A stretch of DNA of 64,000 nt from Garcia nutans. Lineage: Eukaryota; Streptophyta; Magnoliopsida; Malpighiales; Euphorbiaceae. Shown piece by piece: positions 54,185 through 64,000 of this stretch. Under the pieces are notes generated by a model. It worked only from the letters and a program-made list of their open reading frames with translations. It made no database searches and was not told the DNA's origin. The stretch spans positions 8,928,001 through 8,992,000 of the forward strand of contig CANTUV010000009.1 in the NCBI GenBank assembly GCA_947685225.1, in the 5' to 3' direction. Within the stretch, counting starts at the first letter, position 1, and every line of letters begins with the position of its first letter. The translations under genes and the position numbers were made by a program.

Positions 54185-56086
54185 TCAAATGAGATGGGCT
54201 GCTGCTTCCTCCAGTGTGTGATGGTCCGGCCCTGAAAGCGGAAGCCTCAGCCCTAGAGGAAGAGGGTCTGTCAGCTCGCCGGTCGGGAGAGAGATGGTCT
54301 CTCGGAGTGCTAGAAGTGGGAGCCGAAGAGTGGGAGACCGATAAGGGGGTACAAAGTCAAATCGTGCCCCAATGCGTGGCATCAGTCGATGAAGATAGTA
54401 GAAGTCATAATCATCCTCATCCGGGGCATAAGCCGACTCGAAAGGGTCGCCCTCATACTGGGACACAGTAACAGGCAGAAGTGTTGAAGATAGCATATCA
54501 TCAGGGGGATCCACGGGAACTGCACAGAAACCGGCAATCTGGAAAGTCACCCTCTCAGCGAGATAATACCGTCGAAACTCTGGATGGGGAAGTATGAATC
54601 GTCGTTGAGTCAGAAACTCTGATCGCTGAAAGCTGTAATCTTGAGCTATCCACTCTGCCAGTCGGCTAGACATCACTTTAGATGCAACCTGTAAAAAATT
54701 TGTTATATTAGTGAATCATTTTCTCTAATATAATAAAAAAAAGATGACGATAAAGCATTTACTGAGTCCATTGGGCAGCTGTCGAAGAACGATCTCAGCC
54801 CTCTGATGGGAAGTTTCCTCTTTGGTACTTCTACCCTCTCTCTATACCACCTCCAAGCAATGGGGGAAAGAGGATCTGCGGGGGCAGGTATCTCATGAAG
54901 AAAAGGGGCGATGTCAGGAAAGTACTCGTAAGCCCAAGTCTGAAAAAAAAAAAGAAGAAGAAAAGAAAAGAAAAGGAGAAAAAGAGAAAGAGAAGGTATC
55001 AGAGTTGGTGTATGTCAACATATATAAAGATAGGGTAAATGTTCTTTACATTACCTCCCAGAAGTAATACAAGCCGCACGGAGTAATACGGGTATAGCAG
55101 AGGTCTGACATGTCGTCATACAACCTACACAGCATCATGCTAGCCCAATCGTACGTATGAAGCCGTGTCAGGTCAAGTAGGCTCTTCAGCACATTGAGAC
55201 TCACTGCATCTTTCCTGTTTGATAAGAAAGAGCTAGCAAACAGGAGAAGCAAGGTAAACCTGGCCGCCTGGTCAGCAGTAAGGTTGCCTGTCTCGTAACC
55301 AGTGTAGATACCTGGCGCTTGCTCCACAAGCCACCTCCGCTGAATGCAGCGAGGCGCCTGATATCGAGGATAGTCAACCCCGATCAAAGTAATCATGTCG
55401 GCTGAAGAAATGTCCTGCCGCCAGTCATCATAGGACTCCACCATCTCAACGCCAAAGGGAATCCCAGAAATGATGGAAAAGTCAGTAGGCGTCATTGTCA
55501 TCTCCCCCCAAGAAAAATGGAAAGTGTCAATAGTAGGCCACCAGCGCTCGGCTAAAGCACAGATCAAATCCCGGTGGATATCTCTGCCCACATATATAGC
55601 CCTCAAATGGTGGAGGAAAGCAGGTCTGATAAGATCCCCCACTGGGTGCCCGGCATCAAAGATGTAAGCCGGAATAGTGACCATCGGACGCTCAGCTATA
55701 GATATCTTGATCATAGAGTCCTAAAAAAAAATTCAGAAAAGTTGGGCAAATTCAGAAAAGATTTAAGTTCTTTCCCCAGCCGGGTGTGGATTCCTAAAGG
55801 ATTATTTCTAAGTTCTTTACTAGAAATAATTACTGATTGCAGAACATAATGAAGCCTAGTACTAATCCTAATTCATTACTAGTACATGTAAAGGAAAGGT
55901 TCCTAAAATTTATTTCTAAGTTCCTTACTGAAAATAAATAAAATTCCTAAGCATGCATACAAGATGGACAAACGGGAGAGTACTCACATCATAGCAGCCG
56001 GTCCGAGAACTGTGCTTCTCCTCCTCAAGTAAAAGATTGCAGGGAGGGAGTGGGATTTCGAAGTCTTCAAAGCCGGTGAAATCCAT
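54185..56086 (-). CDS. Antisense plant mobile domain (PMD) protein of the young Ogre element
   Basis: Four exons on the minus strand: 56086-55988 (33 codons), 55720-55055 (222), 54939-54763 (59), 54688-54185 (167 and TGA); 481 residues. All introns are phase 0, with donors GTGAGT, GTAATG, GTAAAT and acceptors TTTTTTTTAG, TTTTTCAG, TTTTACAG. Exon 2 holds the PMD hallmark (ALAERWWPTIDTFHFSWGEM, then TPTDFSIISGIPFG); exon 3 begins TWAYEYFPDIAPFL, the conserved end block of PMD proteins. No stops or frameshifts in these exons. PMD proteins (Arabidopsis MAIN and MAIL1 among them) act in the nucleus in silencing and genome stability; PMDs are also known in transposable elements. Start chosen as first ATG after the TATA box. 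Role in the element unknown; it may influence silencing of the element (inference). Confidence 0.8.
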
Positions 56087-56160
56087 CGTCGAAAGAAAAT
56101 TTGAAAGAAGTGAAAGAAGAAGAATGAATGAAAGCAAATAAAAATTGAATGAAATGAGCC

Positions 56161-56168
56161 TATTTATA
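56161..56168 (-). promoter_or_regulatory. TATA box of the antisense PMD gene
   Basis: Minus-strand TATAAATA in TTCTATAAATAGGCTCATTTC, 75 bp before the ATG (56086). It shares the 13-mer CTATAAATAGGCT with the LTR TATA region (43521-43533). Confidence 0.7.
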
Positions 56169-56258
56169 GAAAAAACTAAAAACGCGGGTCTTTTTGCACC
56201 TCGCTCAAAATTCGCTCTTCAGAAGACCACTGAGTTCCATAAATCATTTTTATGGACC

Positions 56259-56273
56259 CCAGTGGGGGGCAAT
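56259..56273 (+). other. Polypurine tract of the Ogre element
   Basis: CCAGTGGGGGGCAAT directly before the 3' LTR start TGTGAACACTCG. Confidence 0.8.
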
Positions 56274-57447
56274 TGTGAACACTCGAATTTTGAGGCTCGG
56301 AAAGCCAATTTTCTCAGACCAGGCCGGACCGGGGGACAACGGTAAAAGTCCAACGAAAGTATGTCTTCATGGTACTTGAAATGTTCGGTGCGACGCAAGG
56401 ATCATGGATATGGTCTCGGAATAATTTTGGGAGGCCCGTGGCTCCCGAAAAGTCAGTTTTAGCAGAAATAGCGCGAGTCGCGGTGGGCCAGGACAGCGGC
56501 CCGGCCGCCGTACAGCCCGATTTTGCCTATAAATAGGCTTCAGATTTTCAAAAAAAAAAAAACTTTTGGACTTCCTACGCCCAGATGCTGACGAAATTTT
56601 TATGCTTAAGAATTTCTAATATTGTGTTGTAGAAAGCAAGAATCATACTCAAAAGAGTAAGGAAACAAGATCTGAAACTTAGAAGTGGAAAAATTCTAAT
56701 CAAGGTAATATCATAATTCATCTTTGGTCAATTCGAGCATATCATAAGCATTCTAATCTTCTTCTTAATTTCTTCTCGGTCAAAGACCTAATCTTTTTAG
56801 GTCTGAGGGCCTAATGGACTAATCAATCACCCTTTCGGCATTAAGCCGTAAATAAAATCAACCTTTTTGGCACGGAGCCTAAATTGCATCTCTTTGGCAC
56901 TAGGTACCTAAACGGCACTATTAAAATGAACTTTTGGCATGAAGCCTAAATCGAACTCTTTTGGTACTAAGTACCCGAAATTATACAATTTTTGCACTAA
57001 GTGCTAAAACTCACAACTCTGGCAAAATGCCTGAAAAATGCACGAAGCATACACACACACATGCATGAAGCATAATTTTCATCGCCTTTAAATAGGCTTT
57101 CCCGAACTACATGGGCTTTGATCTCCCATTCAAACGGGAGTATGTAGGCATATTTGGGATTCACCCCAAATAGCAAGTCCACATTTTAATAACAATCTCT
57201 TTATTCTGTTTTCTTCATCCCTTTTACATTCATTTCTTTTTTTATTGTCGAGTTAGTCAAATGCATGACATAGTCCCCGAATCCTCCTTGGGTTCGCAGA
57301 CTAGAAACCTTTACATTGGACAAGTTATTGGAGTCAAACAAGGGTTTTCTTAGTTTTTCCCTTCGAACAAAATAAACTGAGTGGCGACTCCCGACAACGA
57401 GTGAACTTTCGCCCGGATCCTTTTCAGGCGGAAAACCGAGGTTCACA
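56274..57447 (+). mobile_element. 3' LTR of the young Ogre element
   Basis: TGTGAACACTCG...GGTTCACA. Differs from the 5' LTR at 11 positions and by three A's in one run. Its TATA box is at 56528-56535 and the primer-site-like TGGCGACTCC at 57382-57391. Confidence 0.95.
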
Positions 57448-57452
57448 CTGAG
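57448..57452 (+). repeat. Target site duplication (right), Ogre element
   Basis: CTGAG; matches 43263-43267. Confidence 0.9.
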
Positions 57453-59060
57453 CTTGTCAAAGCTTCTGTGTTGTGGGTTTAGGGCACGATCAGAGACACG
57501 CCCGTGTTGTTGAGTGTGTCAAGTATAGAGTTTGCCCTAGATATTTCTCTTCCTTATTTTCTTATGTTTATCACTAAGTGAGTGTGTATGATCACCTTTG
57601 GATTAGGTTTTGAAGAGATTTGAGCTACCTTAATTCAAGTGTTGAGAGTTATCTTGGAAGAAGAGTTGATAGAGGGGTGTTGTTGCTCTTAGAGGTAAGT
57701 ACAAACTTTGAATGATTGCATACATTTACATGACATTGAGACTTAACACATTTAATTAAGGAATGTGTTAAATTACTTGATATATTATTGATAAATGAGA
57801 TATATGTTATGATATGCATAATGTGAATTATGATGATGTATCAAAGCAATTGAGTAATGTGTTGTAAATGAAAAGAAATGTTGAATGATGTGATGAGATA
57901 TGTGAAAACATAATGGAACAAATTGATATTGATATAAAAGAGAAGAATGAGAAAAGATGAGAAAAATGTTGATATAATAAGGCAATGAGCCTAGTTTGAT
58001 TATGAGTAATGAAATGAGAATGGAATTATGAAAGAAATTGATAATGAGATAAATGAATAAATTGTGTGCCTAGTATGTTATTCAATTTTTCCAGTTCTGG
58101 GTTTGGCGGCATGCCTATGAATTGCTGGGCGGGTGAAAAGACCGGGTCATAAGCCGAGCCTAGCTGATAAATGTGATGTTTTTAAGGTAAAAAGAATGAG
58201 TCGTAAGCCTCAAAAACTATAACAGTCTAGCCGGATTGAGGATCAAGATACTGGGGCCCAAGGGTCTAGCCGGGTTGAGGTCCAAGAGACTGGGTCTGTT
58301 ACATTATCCATGGATATATATATATATATATTGCCTACGGGGCTAGACACAAGGTGTCAATATGGAACAAAGCAGTAACTCTGAACTTTGAATAGCATAT
58401 TAGTTTCATTTTGGGGCCCATGTTTGTCTTTGCTTAAATGTAAATTATGAAATGTGATGCAAATGATTAAAATGTTGAGATATAATGCAATGAGTTGATA
58501 TATTCATATATATTGTGCATGAATATCACATTGATCTATATTGAATCAAAGTTTGTACCCCTAAGCTTTATGCTTAGCGCGATTATGGTTCATCGCACAG
58601 GTGACAGGGTAGATTCGTTTGTGCTGGAGAGCTCGTCTAGACTGAGTCGAGTCTAGGCTTGAGTTTGTGAGAGCAGTGTTGAGTTGTGGATATCAAGGTT
58701 AGAGATGAACTACTAGCATGTATAAATTCTATAATTTTGTAAACATTGATTTTGATATATATACATATGCATTTTCCGCTGCTTATTTAACAAATGTTTT
58801 GAACAAACTGTTTTAGATAAACTTTTGGGTACTAATGTCATATATATATGTATTTTAACGAAGGAATATTTTATCTATTACTATTTATAATATAGGTTAA
58901 ATGTTTTAAGTTTACTCGGACTGACTTATGATGAATATATGTTAAAGATTAAAGTTTGGTTTGTTTAAAATGAACTGTGACACCCTTATGTCCTCTATAC
59001 GTATACCACATGTTGTGTGGGTGTATGCGGTGTATGTATATGGGGTACGGGGGTGTTACA
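57453..59060 (+). mobile_element. 5' LTR of the plus-strand Tekay element, right part
   Basis: Continues the ACACGCCCGTGTT repeat interrupted by the Ogre element, then the TCTAGCCGG(A/G)TTGAGG region (58225-58290), an AT run (58315-58331), and the end GGGGGTGTTACA at 59060. LTR length without the Ogre element is about 2611 bp. Confidence 0.9.
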
Positions 59061-59067
59061 ACTATTT

Positions 59068-59080
59068 TGGTATCAGAGCC
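59068..59080 (+). other. Primer binding site of the plus-strand Tekay element
   Basis: TGGTATCAGAGCC, tRNA-iMet type, 7 bases after the LTR. Confidence 0.9.
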
Positions 59081-59230
59081 AAGGTTTGAGGTTCTCAACC
59101 TAGGTGAATTGTAAGAAAAAGAAAATTTTGATTTTAAAATATGATTTTTAAATAAGATACATACATTGGCACTGGCAGTTTCTGATCTTTGATGAGGTAT
59201 ATTCTGCTGTGTTTGCAGATATAGGTAGTG

Positions 59231-60709
59231 ATGGCATCTCATTCACGTCAGTTTGTAGAAGGTAGTGCTGAGAGTGTAGCTCCTGTTGAGGGTAGAGATG
59301 GAGCTAGGGTTGAGATAGCTGGAGAGGCACCTACTCCTGTGCCAGAGAGACCAGTTGCTGATGAGATTTCGCCGTTTTGGTTACAGCATATGGTAGATTT
59401 GTTGAGGCAAGCTCCAGTGCAGCAGCAGCCACCGCAACCACAGCCACAAGTACCGATGAGGTAGTATGATAAATTAAGGAAGTTTAGAGCTGAGGACTTC
59501 TTTGGTACTACAGATCCTACAGTAGCTAAGTAGTGGTTGGATAGAGTTCAGAGGGTATTTATCCAGTTGCAAGCCACTCCTGAAGAGAAATTTGATTATG
59601 TTAGATCTCTTCTGCATAGAGATGAGTATGATTGGTGGAATACGGTTTCCCATGGCATGGATGATCCACCGACCTTGTCTTATGGTGATTTTCTGCGGGA
59701 GTTTGAGCATAAGTATACTCCGAGGGAGTATAAGGATGCTAAGAAGATGGAGTTTTTGAATCTAAGGTAGGATAACTGGACTGTGACAGAGTATGAGATA
59801 GAGTTCATCCGATTGAGTCATTATGCCGATGGAATTATTTTAGATGAGATAGACCGGTGTAGGAGATTTGAGGAGGGGTTGAGACCCTCTATTATGTGTA
59901 TTGTTGCTCGTTCCCGATATCAGGATCTTTTCCAGCTAGTTGCAGTGGCCCGGAGTGTTGAGAGAGCACAGGCTATTGCAGCAGGTGCTACTGAGGAGGA
60001 GACTAGAGTTAGGAGACCCCAGTTTGAGGCAGGGTCTTCATCTGCAAAGAGAGGCTGAGGAGGTCATTTTTAGAGGTTCAGTAGGGGCCAGAGGCAGCCT
60101 GTTAGGTCAGTACCACATCAAAGGCAGAGACCAAGACCTACAGTTTCTGTGGCTAGTGCACCAACCCCAGTGGCTTAGAGGCCTACTCCACCTACATGTG
60201 TCCATTGTGGTAGGATACATGGGGGTGTTTGCTGGAAGATTGGTGGACCAGCTGTGTGTTTTAGATGCGGGTCTCCTGACCATTTCATCAGAGATTGTCC
60301 TGAGCTACAGGAGGATAGGCAGGCAGATTCTGTAGTTTCTCGACCTAGTATCAGAGGAAGTCGTAGTGGCAAAGGTTTCAGTAGAGGTGGTAGAATTGGG
60401 TTTAGTCAGAGAGGAGGCTCGACATTCGGAGGTAGTAGGCCAGATGAGGCTGGGCCTTCTCAGCGAGTGTATGTGATGCAGAGGCAGCCGGATGCTTCAG
60501 CCGTCATTGCGGGTACATTTTCTTTATTTGGCATTTCTGTTCTTGCTTTGATTAATCCAGGATCTACGCATTCATACATAAGTGCATCCATCTTGCCTGT
60601 GTCTGAATTGCATTATGAGTCCCTAGGATTTGATGTTTTGGTGACAAATCCTTTAGGGCATAGTGTTGTGGTGAGTAAGGTGCACCGAGATAGTCTAGTT
60701 GTTGTTTAG
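59231..60709 (+). pseudogene. Gag and protease of the plus-strand Tekay element
   Basis: The ATG at 59231 follows TGTGTTTGCAGATATAGG. Pieces in order: N-terminus (MASHSRQFVEG to 59464), capsid part (59537-60058: RDEYDWWNTVSHGM, TPREYKDAKKMEFL, YEIEFIRLSHYADG), knuckle CFRCGSPDHFIRDC at 60257-60298 (C-x2-C-x4-H-x4-C), protease with LALINPGSTHSYISAS, in which the catalytic D is N (60554-60556). Interrupted by at least five stops, most of them TAG where the minus-strand copy or the family has Q or W. Ends with TAG after VVV at 60707-60709. Confidence 0.85.
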
Positions 60710-62467
60710 GATGAGGAGTTTCTTAGTGATTTGATTGAGATGCCTTTTAAGGAGTATGATCTGATCTTAGGCATGGATTGGTTGTCTAAGCAGGGGTTGT
60801 AGTAGATTATCAGAAGAAGTGTGTTACCGTAAGAACCGGTGATGGTAGAAGTGTGATGGTATCTAGTGAGCAGAGACAACTTGCATCCATGTTTGTTTCA
60901 ATTGTTGCAGTTAGGAGGATGATTCGGAAAGGGTGTGATGCTTATCTTGCTCATGTTATGGATACCAGAGTAATGGGTTCCCAGCTTAATAGTATACCTA
61001 CAGTTGCTGAATTCCCAGATGTGTTTCCCGAGGAGTTGCCAGGGATGCCCCCTGAGAGAGAGGTTGAGTTTGGTATCGATTTGTTGCCTAGTACCACTCC
61101 TATCTCTATTACTCCTTATCGAATGGCACCTGCTGAGTTGAGAGAGTTGAAGGTGCAGTTGCAGGAGTTGTTGGATAAAGGGTTTGTTCGCCCTAGTGTG
61201 TCTCCGTGGGGAGCTCCTATTTTGTTTGTGAAGAAGAAGGATGGTACCTTAAGATTGTACATTGATTATAGGAAGTTGAATAAGGTGACCATCAATAATA
61301 AGTATCCTTTGGCTCGGATATATGATCTCTTTGATCAATTGAAAGGAGCAGTAGTTTTCTCCAAGATTAATCTAAGATCAGGGTACCATCAGTTGAGAAT
61401 CAGAGAGGAAGATGTTCCTAAGACAGCTTTTTGCACAAGGTATGGGCATTATGAATTTTTGGTAATGCCTTTTGGATTGATGAATACACCTGCAGCTTTT
61501 ATGGATTTGATGAACAGGGTGTTTAGACCTTATTTGGATCAGTTTGTGGTAGTCTTTATTGATGATATTTTGGTATATTCACATAATGAGGAGGATCATG
61601 ATAAGCATCTGCGGTTTGTGTTGCAGACTTTAAGAGAGAAGCAATTGTATGCTAAGCTGTCTAAGTGTGAGTTTTGGCTTGATCAAGTGACTTTTCTGGG
61701 TCATATAGTTTCAGCAGATGGTATTAGAGTTGATCCAAGTAAAGTTGAGGCCATTTTGAATTGGAGTCCACCGAAATCAATGACTGAAGTTAGAAGTTTT
61801 CTGGGTTTGGCAGGCTATTATCGACGGTTTGGGTTTTTCTTTGATAGCTACTCCACTCACCAGATTACTTCGGAAGGGAGTTAGATTCGTGTGGATAGAT
61901 CAGTGTCAAGCAAGCTTTGAGCAGTTGAAGGAGATATTAACTCAAGCTCCTATTCTTACTTTTCCTGTGGAAGATAAACCATATGTGATTTATAGTGATG
62001 CTTCACATAATGGTTTAGGTTGTGTTTTGATGCAAGAGGGTATAGTTATAGCTTATGCTTCTCGGCAATTGAAACCGAATGAGTTGAATTACCCGACGCA
62101 TGATTTGGAGTTAGCAGTCATAGTTTTTGCTTTGAAGATTTTGCGACACTACTTGTATGGGGAGAAGAGTTTCATTTATACGGATCACAAGAGTTTGAAA
62201 TACTTGGGGGTTAAGAGAGAGCTGAATCTTCGACAGAGACGGTGGTTAGAGTTGATCAAAGACTACGATTGTTTGATTGATTATCATCCTGATGTTGTTG
62301 CTGATGCCTTGAGTCAGAAGTCTTTAGTAGGTTTAACTGCTTATTCGCTCTTGTTGCTTGTTGAATTGAGAGCATTGCATGCTAGTTTTGAATCATGTGA
62401 TGATGGTGCTTTGTTAGCTCAGTTGCAATTGAGGCCAGTCTTGTTGGATCGAATTAAAGAGGCTTAG
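60710..62467 (+). pseudogene. Reverse transcriptase and RNase H of the plus-strand Tekay element
   Basis: After a frameshift near 60797 (spacer), the RT frame 60853-61884 has RPSVSPWGAPILFVKKKDGT, YRKLNKVTINNKYPL, FGLMNTP and the catalytic FIDDILVYSH (61555-61584). A 5-base loss near 61831 (compared with the minus-strand copy) shifts the frame; RNase H continues in 61829-62467 with FVWIDQCQASFEQLK, YSDASHNGLGCVL and YTDHKSLKYL. TAG at 62465-62467 separates it from integrase. It copies RNA to DNA when intact; this copy cannot. Confidence 0.85.
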
Positions 62468-63922
62468 TTGGCAGATGAAAGAATTCAGAAAGTTGTTTCA
62501 GATTGCCAAAAAGGGGAGAGTCGAGATTTTCGAGTGAGGAATGATGGCAACCTTCGGTACAAAGATAGATTATGTGTTTCTGATGATGCAAGACTACAAA
62601 AGATTATTTTAGAGGAAGCACATCGGTCGATTTTTGCTATGCACCCTGGAAGTACTAAGATGTATCATGATTTGAAGCAACATTATTGGTGGTCAGGTTT
62701 GAAGAGGGACATAGCGGAGTTTGTATCCAAATGTTTCACTTGTCAAAGAGTGAAGGCCGAGCACCAAATTCCTTCGGGGTTGCTTCAACCTTTATCAGTA
62801 CCTGAGTGAAAATGGGAGCGAGTAACAATGGATTTTGTGACTAGTTTTCCTTCGACTCAGAAGAAACATGATGCCATTTGGGTGATTGTTGATCGATTGA
62901 TGAAGACAGCTCATTTTCTTCCAATTCGGATGGACTATTCTCTTGAGAAGTTAGCTGAGCTGTATATTAGTGAGATAGTGAGATTGCATGGAGTCCCATT
63001 TTCTTTAGTGTATGATCGAGATCCCCAGTTTACTTCGAGGTTTTGGAAGAGTTTGCATAGTGCTTTGGGATCTCGGTTGCATTTTAGCACTGCTTTTCAT
63101 CCTCAGATAGATGGGCAGCCAGAGAGAGTGATACAGATTTTAGAGGATTTATTAAGGAGCTGTGTCATTGATTTCTCGGGGAGTTAGGATAGATTCTTTC
63201 CATTGATTGAGTTTGCTTATATCAACAGTCATCAGTCCAGTATTAGAATGGCACCTTATGAGGCATTGTATGGTAGAAGATGCAGAACGCCTCTACATTG
63301 GGATGAGGTTGGAGAAGGTAAGTTGGTTGGTCCCAATTTGATTAAAGAAACGAAAGAGAAAGTGAAGATAATTCAGGATCGGTTGAAAGCAGCCTCAGAT
63401 CGGCAGAAATCTTATTCAGATTTGAAGAGGAGAGACATAGAGTTCAATGTTGGAGATAAAGTTTTTCTGAAGGTGTCTCCTTGGAAGAGAATTTTAAGAT
63501 TTGGCCGAAAAGGAAAGTTGAGTCCTCATTTCATTGGACCTTATGAGGTACTGAAAAGAGTTGGACCAGTGGCTTATCGACTAGCTTTGCCTCCTGAGTT
63601 GAATAAAATTCACAATGTCTTTCATGTTTCTATGCTACGGAAGTACAAGTCAGACCCATCTCATATTTTGTCATTGGAATCTATTGAGGTGAGTCCATAT
63701 CTATCTTATGAAGAGGAACCGGTGGTTATTTTAGCACATGGAGTGAAAGAGTTGAGAAATAAGAAAGTGTGAATTGTGAAGGTTCTTCGGAAGAATCATG
63801 CTAAAGAAGAGGCAACTTGGGAGAGTGAGCAAGTGATGCGAGATCAGTATTCCCAGTTATTCCAGACTAGAGAACAGGTAATTTTGAGGATGAAATTATT
63901 TTGTAGAGGGGGAGAATTGTAA
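62468..63922 (+). pseudogene. Integrase and chromodomain of the plus-strand Tekay element
   Basis: Same frame as RNase H. Zinc-binding part (AHRSIFAMHPGSTKMYHDL, then CFTCQRVKAE), core with MDFVTSFP, IVDRLMKTAHFLP, DRDPQFTSRFW and FHPQIDGQPERV, then EFAYINSHQSSI and the C-terminal GPYEVLKRVGPVAYRLALP. It ends in a chromodomain (EEEPVVILAHGVKELRNKKV, then after TGA IVKVLRKNHAKEEATWE), which in chromoviruses guides integration to heterochromatin. In-frame stops at 62807-62809, 63185-63187 and 63770-63772. The frame naturally ends in TTG TAA where the 3' LTR begins. Confidence 0.85.
63904..63917 (+). other. Polypurine tract of the plus-strand Tekay element
   Basis: TAGAGGGGGAGAAT immediately before the LTR start TGTAATATCCC. 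Confidence 0.85.
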
Positions 63923-64000
63923 TATCCCAAATGATATCCTAAAATTTTGGAATGTTAATTGTTGTATTGAATTAAAGGATTTTTAAGTATATGTTTAATT
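63918..64000 (+). mobile_element. 3' LTR of the plus-strand Tekay element (start only)
   Basis: 83 bp matching 42265-42347 except for one C/T change and a small difference near the end. Continues beyond the window. Confidence 0.9.

Larger units (their letters stand above)
43268..57447 (+). mobile_element. Complete young Ogre/Tat element with antisense genes (14180 bp)
   Basis: LTRs of 1171 bp (43268-44438) and 1174 bp (56274-57447), with 7-bp inverted ends TGTGAAC...GTTCACA and target duplication CTGAG. Order inside: primer site, leader, gag, protease, RT, RNase H, second RNase H, integrase (to 51649), hairpin array, antisense DUF7745-like gene, antisense PMD gene, polypurine tract. By eye the LTRs differ at 11 positions plus the length of an A run, about 0.9%, so the insertion is recent on a plant genome scale. 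It has a gag frameshift and two stops in pol, so it is probably not autonomous as it stands. Confidence 0.95.
42265..64000 (+). mobile_element. Plus-strand Tekay/Del chromovirus (runs off the window)
   Basis: 5' LTR 42265-43267 plus 57453-59060 (split by the Ogre element), primer site 59068-59080, gag, protease, RT, RNase H, integrase, chromodomain, polypurine tract, and the first 83 bp of the 3' LTR. The two LTR starts (42265 and 63918) agree except for about two small changes. Coding regions carry many stop codons, so the element is inactive. Confidence 0.9.

Noticed and set aside
54822..55067. Plus-strand lysine- and glutamate-rich frame
   Set aside because: Runs through an exon and intron of the antisense PMD gene and an A/G-rich tract.
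54185..56086. Host PMD gene interrupted by transposons
   Set aside because: It lies between integrase and the polypurine tract within one pair of young LTRs and has positional homologues in other elements, so it belongs to the element.

Overview
The window reads as plant heterochromatin made almost entirely of nested LTR retrotransposons. I see no ordinary host gene, tRNA, rRNA or CRISPR array. Two Ty3/gypsy lineages dominate. The first is the Tat/Ogre lineage: tRNA-Arg-type primer site TGGCGACTCC, a gag knuckle of CHHC type, protease DNGSA, RT YVDD, two RNase H domains, and integrase without chromodomain. The second is chromoviruses of Tekay/Del type: tRNA-iMet-type primer site TGGTATCAGAGCC, CCHC knuckle, RT FIDD, and a C-terminal chromodomain. 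Abundant Tat/Ogre elements and teloboxes (AAACCCTAA) point to an angiosperm, probably a eudicot; the species cannot be told.

Layout, left to right. 1-7040: the right part of Tat element N1 (gag remnant, three tandem arrays, 3' LTR), inserted in the gag of Tat element H1. 7041-19758: the rest of H1 (gag/protease, RT, RNase H, integrase, two antisense gene remnants, tandem array, 3' LTR), itself inserted in H2. 19759-28112: the 3' part of H2 (antisense gene remnants, tandem array, 3' LTR split by a Tekay-type solo LTR at 23817-26242). 28113-29338: the end of an LTR of H3, which H2 interrupts. 29339-36306: a minus-strand Tat/Ogre element H4 (leader, primer site, LTR), with a minus-strand solo LTR at 30522-33523 and a complete 490-bp miniature LTR element (TRIM) at 35308-35797. 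36307-42264: a decayed minus-strand Tekay element. 42265-64000: a plus-strand Tekay element running off the window, whose 5' LTR is split by a young complete Ogre/Tat element at 43268-57447.

The most interesting unit is the young Ogre element: two LTRs of 1171 and 1174 bp with about 11 substitutions between them, and target duplication CTGAG. Besides gag-pol on the plus strand it carries two genes on the opposite strand between integrase and the 3' LTR. One encodes a plant mobile domain (PMD) protein; its four exons have consensus splice sites, all in phase 0, behind their own TATA box. The other encodes a protein resembling plant DUF7745-type proteins, also behind its own TATA box, but carries one frameshift and one nonsense codon. 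Decayed homologues of both lie at the same place and orientation in H1; H2 keeps the DUF7745-like gene and the 3' half of the PMD gene. So the antisense pair is a long-standing part of this lineage. A hairpin array (stem CTAAGCCG) lies between the convergent pol and antisense units.

Working model (inference): LTR-driven gag-pol supplies replication, while the antisense genes, with promoters resembling the LTR promoter, could supply an accessory function. Host PMD proteins (MAIN/MAIL1 in Arabidopsis) take part in silencing and genome maintenance, so an anti-silencing or host-mimic role is a reasonable hypothesis, not something the sequence proves.
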